NCBI GenBank assembly: GCA_013202635.1
Contig: JABMRO010000826.1
Location: 1 to 5,207 of the forward strand
DNA: 5,207 nt
DNA from: Planctomycetota bacterium
GTDB taxonomy: Bacteria > Planctomycetota > Phycisphaerae > Sedimentisphaerales > Anaerobacaceae
Reading direction: 5' to 3'
Both the position numbers and the translations under genes were made by a program. How positions within the stretch are numbered: position 1 is the stretch's first letter; each line of letters opens with the position of its first letter. The notes under the pieces were generated by a model. The model was not told where the DNA came from, did not search any database, and worked only from the letters and a program-made list of their open reading frames with translations. Shown here one piece after another: positions 1-5,190 of the stretch.

Positions 1-56
1 GCTATGCGGTACGCTGCAGCCGCTAACTTTTTTGGAGATTTAGTTGTAGTGCTCAT
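1..56 (-). CDS. Possible start of a minus-strand gene cut by the window edge
   Basis: Reading leftwards from an ATG at 56, the frame stays open to the window edge and gives 18 full codons with a basic, alanine-rich start (MSTTTKSPKKLAAAAYRI). It would lie about 100 bp downstream of the exporter gene on the same strand, so it could be the next gene of that transcription unit. No Shine-Dalgarno sequence precedes the ATG, unlike most other genes here, which weakens the call. The opposite strand also has an open frame entering from the edge and stopping at 67-69, so the strand itself is uncertain. The product is not recognised. Confidence 0.2.
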   Translation of the reverse strand, partial: MSTTTKSPKKLAAAAYRI

Positions 57-155
57 GCTTGGAAGATAAGCACATGCTATGCCAGAAAAGAGATCTTAGG
101 ATCAAAACAAGATTTTCAGAAGCTTTTCTACGAAGCAACTATTCACTTTTTTAGA

Positions 156-2309
156 CTATGTTTGTTTTCCTAACTGCGTTTCGTACAAGCTTTGGTACAA
201 TGAGCAGGTTTGTATAAGCTCATCGTGCTGACCCTGAGCGATAATTCGGCCGTCATCCATTACCACTATCACATCCGCCGTAATAACGGTGCTGAATCTG
301 TGGGCTATTATGAAGCTGGTCCTGTCCTGCATAATTTCCTCGATAGCTTTATGAATTTTTGCTTCACTGTCAGCATCAATCTGGCTTGTTGCCTCGTCGA
401 AAATCAGGATGGCGGGATTTTTCAAAATCGCTCTTGCAATAACAATTCTCTGCAACTGTCCGCCACTAAGGCCGGAACCCTGCTCACCTATGACTGAGTC
501 ATAGCCGTCGGGCAAAGGAGAAATAAATTCGTGCGCGAACGCGCGCTTTGCCGCCGAAATGATTTCTTCTCTGGTTGCGTCTTGTTTACCATAAGCAATA
601 TTTGCCGCTATCGTATCATTGAAAGTTACAACATTTTGTGTAACCATTCCAATCTGGCTTCGCAGACTAAATAGTGTCGCCTCGTGAATGTCTTTACCGT
701 CAATTAATATCCGGCCGGTATCCGGGTCATAAAATCTCGGTATCAGATTTGCCAGAGTGGTTTTTCCCGAGCCATTTGGCCCTACTATAGCAACATTGTG
801 CCCGGCTTCCACTGACAGGTTGATTCCCTTTAATACCGGGGTTTCAGAACTCGGGTAAGTAAATACGATGTCCCTGAACTCGATTTTACTTTTTAGCGGC
901 TCAAGTTCAAAAGCATCCGGGCTTTCGATTTCCGGTTTCTCGTCGATTATCGCATATACCCGTTCAGCGGCGGCGTTGGCCTGTTGAATCTTGTTCCATA
1001 CATCGCTCATCCTGCGTATTGAATCGGCCGTAGCGCCGAGCAGAATAAGCAGTGTGAAGAAATCGGCCGGCTGCACCGCCCCCTTATAAACCCAGTGTGC
1101 ACCGAAAACCAAACACACAGAACCGGCCATCATCCCGAGTGTTTCCATTAAAGGATCTGTTGCTGAATCCACCTTTGCAATTCGTAACTGTCGTTTTAAA
1201 AGCCTACGGTTGATTACTGTAAAACTATCCCCTTCGTGTTCCTGCTGGTTATAGACCTTTATAACCTTGATGGACTCGAGTGCTTCTTTCAACTTTCCAA
1301 GCATTTCCGCCCAGGCCGCAAGCGATTTTTTAGTTGCCCGTTTTATTTTTCGACCGAGCTTGCTGATGACGTAAAGGAACAAAGGCGCTCCACACAGAAA
1401 TACCAGCGTTAGATTGCGGTCTATCCACATTGCACACACAATCAAACCAATTGCTTTTAACGGCTCGCGAAGGGTTTTGCCTAATAATATCTTAATCCCA
1501 ATGCCGACTACCATTACATCTCCATACAACTTGCTGGCAGTATTGCTCGAACCTTCATCGGCAAAAAAGCTAACTGGAATATCCAGAGAATGCCTGAAAG
1601 CATCTCTTCGCAAATGGACCAGTGAAGTATGCATAAGCTTTTGTACTGTGTAATCCTGATAGAATCGTGCGATACATCGCACCGTTGTAACAACCGCCAT
1701 CATAAGTATGATAAATATTACGGTCTTTTTCTTATTCTCTCTTGTCCGCTCTTTTGGTATGAACCTAAGAAGCCTTTGTGCGTAATCGGTATAGAAAGGC
1801 TTTTTTCCGACCCGTAGTGTCCTCGTTAACGGTTTCAACTGCCCATTTTCATCAAGCCTGCGGCATTCAACTACTATGGACCTGGCTCCAACATCCGGTA
1901 CGGTGATTGTGGCCAGCTCCTCGAGCAGTATGCTCGACGGTATCTTATCTCTGTTTTCGTTGATTAAACTGCCGCCGGCTCCGACAATCTGGTCTTGTTG
2001 TTCGAGCCCTGCCTGTTCGGCTAAGCTGTTTTTCTTAACGCCGGCAATTCTCAAAAAAAACGCCACGTTCGGGTCGGAAAGTTCAATACTGTCGGGCACA
2101 TAAAAACTAAGTCCATAGCGATTTTCGCTAATCTTTCTATTGACCCAGCCATGCATTCCCTCTTCGCCCATCATAACTTTCAAGAGCGGCAAAATCGTTG
2201 CGAAGCTGATTGAAAAAAGTATTCCGATAAGCAGCGCACTGCATCCAATAGTTACCAGTCTGTGCCATTGAGGCCAGATATATTGAAATACTCTCTTAAA
2301 ATCCTTCAT
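156..2309 (-). CDS. MsbA-like ABC exporter half-transporter with PDZ-like extracytoplasmic insertion
   Basis: This gene encodes a complete type IV (exporter) ABC half-transporter, expected to dimerise in the inner membrane and export a lipid or other hydrophobic substrate using ATP. The first membrane helix is at about residues 17-42. An unusually long extracytoplasmic segment follows (about 45-190), then the remaining helices between about 196 and 430. The nucleotide-binding domain is complete: Walker A GPNGSGKTT at 510-518, Q-loop Gln558, signature LSGGQ at 614-618, Walker B ILIFDEA with catalytic Glu639, and H-loop His670. The D-loop reads SQID instead of the usual SALD. MsbA relatives are usually near 580-600 residues; the extra length is mostly the loop between helices 1 and 2, where residues 86-152 resemble a PDZ domain (GVKKNSLAEQAGL). 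The ATG at 2309 is preceded by GGAG 11 bases upstream. Lipid A-core or other glycolipid export is plausible by family, but the substrate cannot be read from sequence. Confidence 0.93.
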   Translation of the reverse strand: MKDFKRVFQYIWPQWHRLVTIGCSALLIGILFSISFATILPLLKVMMGEEGMHGWVNRKISENRYGLSFYVPDSIELSDPNVAFFLRIAGVKKNSLAEQAGLEQQDQIVGAGGSLINENRDKIPSSILLEELATITVPDVGARSIVVECRRLDENGQLKPLTRTLRVGKKPFYTDYAQRLLRFIPKERTRENKKKTVIFIILMMAVVTTVRCIARFYQDYTVQKLMHTSLVHLRRDAFRHSLDIPVSFFADEGSSNTASKLYGDVMVVGIGIKILLGKTLREPLKAIGLIVCAMWIDRNLTLVFLCGAPLFLYVISKLGRKIKRATKKSLAAWAEMLGKLKEALESIKVIKVYNQQEHEGDSFTVINRRLLKRQLRIAKVDSATDPLMETLGMMAGSVCLVFGAHWVYKGAVQPADFFTLLILLGATADSIRRMSDVWNKIQQANAAAERVYAIIDEKPEIESPDAFELEPLKSKIEFRDIVFTYPSSETPVLKGINLSVEAGHNVAIVGPNGSGKTTLANLIPRFYDPDTGRILIDGKDIHEATLFSLRSQIGMVTQNVVTFNDTIAANIAYGKQDATREEIISAAKRAFAHEFISPLPDGYDSVIGEQGSGLSGGQLQRIVIARAILKNPAILIFDEATSQIDADSEAKIHKAIEEIMQDRTSFIIAHRFSTVITADVIVVMDDGRIIAQGQHDELIQTCSLYQSLYETQLGKQT

Positions 2310-2331
2310 TCGATAGATTACTCCAATATCG

Positions 2332-2352
2332 CGTATAGCTTCCTTCTATACG
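2332..2352. repeat. Perfect 7-bp dyad in the exporter leader
   Basis: CGTATAG at 2332-2338 and CTATACG at 2346-2352 form a perfect inverted repeat around a 7-base spacer, ending 23 bases upstream of the exporter start codon. Read on the minus strand, the loop is AAGGAAG, which resembles a ribosome-binding sequence; the likely true site (GGAG, 2321-2324) lies outside the stem. It could be a repressor operator or an mRNA hairpin. The sequence is clear; the function is inferred. Confidence 0.55.
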
Positions 2353-2367
2353 TTTCGTCTTCCTTTT

Positions 2368-2397
2368 TTTATAACGATGGCACACTAACAAACTTAA
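2368..2397 (-). promoter_or_regulatory. Candidate promoter for the exporter gene
   Basis: On the minus strand a TATAAA box (2373-2368) lies 18 bp from a weak -35-like TTAAGT (2397-2392). Transcription would begin near 2361, placing the 2332-2352 dyad in the untranslated leader. The -10 is good and the -35 poor, so this is a tentative call. Confidence 0.3.
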
Positions 2398-2422
2398 ACC
2401 TTTCGGTCAAGCCCAAAGACTG

Positions 2423-2451
2423 TTGACTTTCGGAGCTATTTTTATTAGCTT
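2423..2451 (+). promoter_or_regulatory. Candidate promoter for the metallo-hydrolase gene
   Basis: A good -35 element TTGACT (2423-2428) is followed after 17 bp by a weak -10, TAGCTT (2446-2451). The predicted start is about 20 bases before the hydrolase start codon, giving a very short leader that still contains its AGGAG site. CTTTCGG occurs directly repeated at 2400-2406 and 2427-2433 around the -35, and GTCAA/TTGAC form a short dyad there (2406-2410, 2423-2427); either could be an operator. Confidence 0.33.
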
Positions 2452-2476
2452 ACCGTGTTTTCAGGAGAATATCTGA

Positions 2477-3109
2477 ATGAAAATCGACCGTTTAATTTTA
2501 GGTGCGTATGAAACCAACTGTTATGTTATCCGCAGCAGCGAGGCCGCTAAAGACTGCCTGATTGTTGACGCAGGCCTTGGGGCGGATAAGCTAATCAAGT
2601 TCCTTCAGGAACATAAATTAAATCCTGTTGCTGTAGTCCTGACTCACGGCCATATCGACCACATTGAAGGGGTGGCCGCACTGCGAGCTGAATTTCCGGA
2701 TATAAAAGTTCATATCCATAAGCTCGACGCCGAAATGCTCACAGAGCCATATACAAATCTTTCCGCTATGACAGGTGCCGCCTTCAGCATAGAGCCGGCT
2801 GATTTTTCTTTGGAAGAGCAAAGCGTCATCGAACAGGCCGACATAAAGCTAAGTGTACTTCATACCCCCGGCCATACGCCGGGCGGCATCTGCCTGTATT
2901 CAGAAGATGAAGGAATTGTCTTTACGGATGATGCGTTGTTTGCCGACTCAATCGGCCGGACAGACTTTCCGAATGGAGATACGGAACAATTGTTACAAAG
3001 CATAAGGGAAAAACTCTTCACCCTGCCTGATGAAACAAAAGTCTATCCCGGCCATGGCCCTATTACCGCAATAGCCCATGAAAGAGAATATAATCCATTC
3101 TTGCGATAA
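2477..3109 (+). CDS. MBL-fold metallo-hydrolase, glyoxalase II/YcbL type
   Basis: This is a complete 210-residue cytoplasmic metallo-beta-lactamase-fold hydrolase. The metal-binding signature THGHIDH places His57, His59, Asp61 and His62. The other expected ligands follow as His133 (TPGHTPG), Asp152 (in FTDDALF) and His193 (YPGHGP). The SIGRTDFPNGD block at 159-169 is characteristic of the glyoxalase II-like subgroup, whose members hydrolyse thioesters such as S-lactoylglutathione or related compounds. The length fits short YcbL-type proteins, which lack the C-terminal substrate domain of classical glyoxalase II, so the true substrate is unknown. The motif before the metal Asp is usually GD; here it is DD. 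The ATG at 2477 has AGGAG (2463-2467) nine bases upstream. The gene is divergent from the exporter and has about 700 bp of low-coding sequence behind it, so it is probably monocistronic. Confidence 0.93.
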   Translation: MKIDRLILGAYETNCYVIRSSEAAKDCLIVDAGLGADKLIKFLQEHKLNPVAVVLTHGHIDHIEGVAALRAEFPDIKVHIHKLDAEMLTEPYTNLSAMTGAAFSIEPADFSLEEQSVIEQADIKLSVLHTPGHTPGGICLYSEDEGIVFTDDALFADSIGRTDFPNGDTEQLLQSIREKLFTLPDETKVYPGHGPITAIAHEREYNPFLR

Positions 3110-3211
3110 TCACTTTTAGCATTATCTCCATATCCACAAAGCTTTTATACCGAAAACGGGCGTAACTATCTCAATTTTGTTACTTTTACTCCTTTAATGC
3201 TGGATTTTCGC

Positions 3212-3243
3212 TTGACGGCAAGGCAGCTAATTTGGTATATAAT
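3212..3243 (+). promoter_or_regulatory. Promoter-like sequence with no obvious intact gene behind it
   Basis: TTGACG (3212-3217) matches five of six bases of a sigma-70 -35. It is followed by TATATAAT (3236-3243), giving either TATATA at an 18-bp spacer or a perfect TATAAT at a 20-bp spacer. A 6-bp dyad, CTAATT (3227-3232) and AATTAG (3241-3246), straddles the -10 and could be an operator, though AT-rich dyads arise easily by chance. Transcription would start near 3250, far upstream of the sigma gene, so the product could be a small RNA, a long leader, or the transcript of the decayed zinc-ribbon gene. Confidence 0.4.
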
Positions 3244-3342
3244 TAGTTAAGCATATAGCTATTTGTCTATTTCGGGCACAATAAGCCTGGAATCTGCCTG
3301 GTTTTCCGAATAGAGGATGTGTTATTTGGTATTGCGCGAAGC

Positions 3343-3424
3343 ACAGAGTTTTAATAGTAACTTTGAGCTTTGCAAGTCAAGGATTTTTACATTTCAACTC
3401 ACATCGTACATTAAAACCCTCTGT
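3343..3424. repeat. Long imperfect inverted repeat, possible hairpin RNA or MITE-like element
   Basis: ACAGAG+TTTTAAT (3343-3355) pairs completely with ATTAAAA+CTCTGT (3410-3424), interrupted only by a 2-base bulge (CC, 3417-3418), enclosing a 54-base loop. AGC occurs immediately outside both arms (3340-3342 and 3425-3427), which would fit a 3-bp target duplication. An 82-bp element is very small for a MITE, so a structured RNA or chance are alternatives. A second hairpin, CCTCT/AGAGG (3418-3422 and 3431-3435), competes for the right arm. Confidence 0.45.
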
Positions 3425-3516
3425 AGCCAGAGAGGACCGGAGAAGAAGAATATCTTTCCGCTGGCCAGCAGGATTGTGTAGAATGCTTCGGTGAATTCAA
3501 ACGGTGTGGATGTACT

Positions 3517-3648
3517 TTGAGGTGCACTGAGCGTGTTTATTCTTTTCCCTTATCGTGTGGACAGCGAGTTAAAATACTAAGTCAATATGCGGGTAAAATC
3601 GGGCGATGTCCGAAGTGTTCTGCAAAATGGAGGATGCCCGAAGTGTAG
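3517..3648 (+). pseudogene. Zinc-ribbon fragment, probably degenerate
   Basis: This frame, open from 3427, ends in a segment strongly resembling the zinc-ribbon module common in planctomycete proteins: a CGQRVK block (first Cys codon 3556-3558), then YAGKIGRCPKC and a short tail ending MPEV. In intact modules the first knuckle is CxCG or CxxCG. Here the matching residues are PLSCG, so one zinc ligand is missing, while the second knuckle CPKC is intact. There is no ATG before the module; the only candidate start is the TTG at 3517, giving 43 residues with at best a weak GGA six bases upstream. Loss of a ligand, lack of a good start and nearby frame shifts suggest a remnant, although a small functional protein is not excluded. 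Confidence 0.42.
3605..3646 (+). repeat. 14-bp direct repeat, 28-bp period, encoding CPKC in two frames
   Basis: GATGTCCGAAGTGT (3605-3618) and GATGCCCGAAGTGT (3633-3646) differ at one base. Each contains codons for Cys-Pro-Lys-Cys, the first in the zinc-ribbon frame and the second one frame over, because the 28-base offset is not a multiple of three. The second frame runs from an ATG at 3587 (no ribosome site) to a stop at 3692-3694, 35 residues. This looks like local duplication or a frameshift within a decaying zinc-ribbon gene. Confidence 0.5.
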
Positions 3649-3741
3649 AGAAAAAAATGCAGAATTTCGAGTGTTTAATATTGTACTGAGATAAGCAATA
3701 TCCTCACAAGATTGGAGTGATTATGGGGCGTTAAAAATTTT

Positions 3742-3769
3742 GGAAAATAATTTGAAGAAAATGAGCGTC
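3742..3769 (+). promoter_or_regulatory. Possible ECF-type promoter of the sigma operon
   Basis: GGAAAA (3742-3747) and CGTC (3766-3769) are separated by 18 bp and recall the GGAAC...CGTC pattern recognised by many ECF sigma factors, which often activate their own operon. The -35 is imperfect and the spacing slightly long. A housekeeping alternative, TTGAAG (3752-3757) with TATATT (3777-3782), overlaps but has a 19-bp spacer. Confidence 0.22.
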
Positions 3770-3782
3770 TGGAGTGTATATT

Positions 3783-3802
3783 ACTGTAGAAACAGTGTTT
3801 TT
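3783..3802 (+). other. Small hairpin and T-run in the sigma leader
   Basis: ACTGT (3783-3787) and ACAGT (3792-3796) form a 5-bp stem with a 4-base loop, followed by one G and five T (3798-3802). It sits 25 bases before the TTG start of the sigma gene. The stem is too short for a confident terminator; it may be a weak attenuator or an operator dyad. Confidence 0.25.
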
Positions 3803-3826
3803 GGGCCAAGCTGAGAGAACCTTGAA

Positions 3827-4429
3827 TTGGAGCCTGAACGAGTGACGAGCATGTGCCAGGAAGAAATAACAGCAATGCGGCGCTGCCGCCGGGGTTCTCC
3901 CGCGGCGTTTGAAGTTCTTGTGAACAGATATATGAAAGACGCTTATTTTATCGCACTGGGGCTTGTGGGTAATCGCGAAGACGCAATGGACCTTTCCCAG
4001 GAAGCTTTTATCCGAGCATACCGGAATATCAGACACCTCAAACCGGAACGAAAGTTTTTCCCCTGGTTCTATCAAATACTGAAAAATCTTTGTATCAGCC
4101 ATTTAAGAAAACGAAGATATAGAAAAGCAAAATCTCTTGATTCAGAAAACTGCCCGGAAATACCGGCCGCCACGGATTGCTTTTCGCCGGAGGCTGTTGC
4201 CGGAAGGAATGAACTCAAAGACAAAGTCTGGCAGGCAATCAGCAAGCTGGATGATAAACATCGAGAAGTGATTATCCTGCGACATTTTCAAAATATGTCA
4301 TATGAACAAATCGCTGAGGCCCTTTATTGTAATAAAGGTACGATTACGAGCAGGTTGTACTACGCACGTAAGAGGCTGGAAGAATTATTGAGTACAGGGA
4401 AAGGAGGTAGCATAAATGACATGCCATGA
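3827..4429 (+). CDS. ECF-type sigma-70 family RNA polymerase sigma factor
   Basis: This cytoplasmic transcription initiation factor redirects RNA polymerase to a dedicated set of promoters. Sigma region 2 covers about residues 27-100 (AFEVLVNRY..., the DLSQEAF core-binding motif at 55-61, then the FFPWFYQILKN block). A variable linker of about 35 residues follows, then region 4 at about 134-188 with the helix-turn-helix MSYEQIAEALYCNKGTITSRL that reads the -35. Region 3 and region 1.1 are absent, and about 200 residues is normal for ECF factors. The start is uncertain: TTG at 3827 is the first after an in-frame stop at 3812 and has GAGAG nine bases upstream; GTG at 3842 has GGAG nine bases upstream; ATG at 3851 gives a typical ECF N-terminus but no clear ribosome site. 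The 3' end overlaps the anti-sigma gene by 14 bp, implying translational coupling and paired control. Confidence 0.93.
   Translation: MEPERVTSMCQEEITAMRRCRRGSPAAFEVLVNRYMKDAYFIALGLVGNREDAMDLSQEAFIRAYRNIRHLKPERKFFPWFYQILKNLCISHLRKRRYRKAKSLDSENCPEIPAATDCFSPEAVAGRNELKDKVWQAISKLDDKHREVIILRHFQNMSYEQIAEALYCNKGTITSRLYYARKRLEELLSTGKGGSINDMP
4401..4408 (+). promoter_or_regulatory. Strong ribosome-binding site inside the sigma gene
   Basis: AAGGAGGT lies within the last codons of the sigma gene, seven bases before the anti-sigma ATG at 4416. It fixes that start and suggests the anti-sigma is made at least as efficiently as the sigma factor, whose own site is weak. Confidence 0.8.
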
Positions 4430-4862
4430 TTATAAAGATTTAATGATGGGCTACCTGGACAATGAATTGAATAACGAACAGAAACATCAATTCGAAGAGC
4501 ATCTGACCGGATGCTCTGAATGTAAGGCTGAGCTGAAAGAGTTCAGGAAACTTAAAGCTATTACCGATGAGGTAACGCTTGTTGAGCCTGAGGACAAAAT
4601 ATGGCAGGACTACTGGGGCGGCGTTTATAACCGAATCGAGCGCAGCATCGGCTGGATTGTCTTTTCAGTATCTGCTATCCTGCTGGTAATCTACGGCGGA
4701 TTCAAGCTGATAGAAGAGATAATCACAGATGCTACAGTAGGCATACTCTTGAAAGCCGGCCTGCTGGTACTTATTGCCGGCCTGGCGATTCTGCTGGTCT
4801 CGGTGTCGCGGGAGAGACTTCACTTCTGGCAAAAAGACCGTTATAGAAACGTAAGGAGGTAA
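4416..4862 (+). CDS. Membrane-bound zf-HC2 anti-sigma factor
   Basis: This is the probable inhibitor of the upstream ECF sigma factor. The N-terminal cytoplasmic part is a zf-HC2 (ZAS-type) domain: Cys3, then GYLDNELNNEQ, then HLTGCSEC giving the His-x3-Cys-x2-Cys signature (His29, Cys33, Cys36). Such domains bind the sigma factor and hold it off RNA polymerase; zinc-ligand oxidation or proteolysis releases it in known members. Two hydrophobic helices follow, about 78-97 and 108-130, joined by a loop of only about ten residues and ending in a basic tail (RERLHFWQKDRYRNVRR). Both termini should therefore be cytoplasmic, leaving no extracytoplasmic sensor domain. The stop codon (4860-4862) overlaps the next gene's ribosome site. 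Pairing with this sigma factor is inferred from the overlap and domain type. Confidence 0.9.
   Translation: MTCHDYKDLMMGYLDNELNNEQKHQFEEHLTGCSECKAELKEFRKLKAITDEVTLVEPEDKIWQDYWGGVYNRIERSIGWIVFSVSAILLVIYGGFKLIEEIITDATVGILLKAGLLVLIAGLAILLVSVSRERLHFWQKDRYRNVRR
4853..4860 (+). promoter_or_regulatory. Strong ribosome-binding site overlapping the anti-sigma stop
   Basis: AAGGAGGT ends on the first base of the anti-sigma stop codon and lies six bases before the ATG at 4867, fixing the start of the YbjQ-family gene and favouring coupled translation. Confidence 0.8.
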
Positions 4863-4866
4863 GACA

Positions 4867-5181
4867 ATGCTTTTATCAACAACAGACACAATTGCGGGGA
4901 AGAAGATTGTTAAGCAACTTGGACTTGCCAAAGGCAATACGATTCGAGCCCGGCACATCGGCAGAGACATTATGGCAATACTGCGGCACATAGTCGGAGG
5001 TGAGATAACCGACTATACCAAGATGATGGCCGAGTCACGGGAACAGGCCCTTGACAGGATGATAGAAGACGCTCAAAAATTAGGAGCCAATGCTATTGTG
5101 CGAGTGAGCTTTTCGACGTCGATGATTATGGGAGGGGCATCTGAGATTCTGGCCTACGGCACGGCTGTCGTGGTTGAGTGA
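4867..5181 (+). CDS. YbjQ/UPF0145 family protein
   Basis: This 104-residue protein matches the YbjQ (UPF0145, PF01906) family along its whole length. It has the STT(D/P)T start, an IVGG segment near residues 42-45, an Ala/Leu-rich helix (MIEDAQKLGANAIV, comparable to the ARALGADAVV of E. coli YbjQ) and the final YGTAVVV strand comparable to SGTAV. There is no signal peptide or membrane helix, so it is cytosolic. Family members form small oligomeric rings; they are often labelled 'heavy-metal-binding', but no reaction is established. It follows the anti-sigma gene by four bases and is almost certainly in the same operon, suggesting a role in or under control of the sigma switch. The start is firm because of the strong ribosome site. 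Confidence 0.9.
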   Translation: MLLSTTDTIAGKKIVKQLGLAKGNTIRARHIGRDIMAILRHIVGGEITDYTKMMAESREQALDRMIEDAQKLGANAIVRVSFSTSMIMGGASEILAYGTAVVVE

Positions 5182-5190
5182 GTTTTTTTT
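5160..5190 (+). terminator. Weak candidate terminator after the operon
   Basis: A run of eight T (5183-5190) starts right after the YbjQ-family stop codon. The only stem nearby is 4 bp, CACG/CGTG (5160-5163 and 5169-5172), inside the coding end and separated from the T-run by ten bases, so this is not a typical intrinsic terminator. The window ends 17 bases later. Confidence 0.15.

Larger units (their letters stand above)
3110..3826. other. 717-bp intergenic region with remnants and repeats
   Basis: No convincing intact gene spans this stretch. It holds a promoter-like sequence (3212-3243), a long imperfect inverted repeat (3343-3424), a degenerate planctomycete-style zinc-ribbon reading frame (about 3517-3648), a 14-bp direct repeat (3605-3618 and 3633-3646), and sequences just upstream of the sigma operon that may be its promoter and leader hairpin (3742-3802). 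Short open frames change phase several times across 3285-3694, which fits decay of one or more former genes, or a non-coding leader. No intrinsic terminator is visible behind the hydrolase gene. Confidence 0.6.

Noticed and set aside
1..69. Plus-strand open frame entering from the window edge, ending ANFFGDLVVVLMLGR then TAA
   Set aside because: Only 22 codons, opposite to an equally open minus-strand frame with an ATG; neither can be confirmed without upstream sequence. The minus version was listed at low confidence instead.
51..75. GTGCT...AGCAC short inverted repeat downstream of the exporter gene
   Set aside because: Five paired bases and no T-run on either strand; not a credible terminator.
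3105..3126. GATAAT/ATTATC inverted repeat at the end of the hydrolase gene
   Set aside because: AT-only-like 6-bp stem with a 10-base loop and no following T-run, so not an intrinsic terminator.
3351..3380. Minus-strand TTGACT-N18-TATTAA promoter-like pair
   Set aside because: Weak -10, inside the inverted repeat region, and no minus-strand gene lies downstream of it before the hydrolase.
3317..3481. 54-residue plus-strand ORF starting ATG at 3317
   Set aside because: AGAGG touches the ATG with no spacing, composition is Ser/Cys/Phe-rich like random translation, no recognisable motif, and it runs through the inverted repeat.
3285..3497. 71-codon open frame in a third phase (contains an AREDRRRRISF stretch)
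   Set aside because: No usable start codon with ribosome site and no family recognised; possibly part of the decayed gene, but not supportable.
3731..4102. Minus-strand ORF of 123 residues opposite the sigma gene
   Set aside because: Lies antisense to the clearly conserved sigma region 2 coding sequence; no domain, so a shadow frame.
4665..4991. Minus-strand ORF of 108 residues opposite the anti-sigma and YbjQ genes
   Set aside because: Antisense to two well-supported genes and across their junction; no recognisable product.
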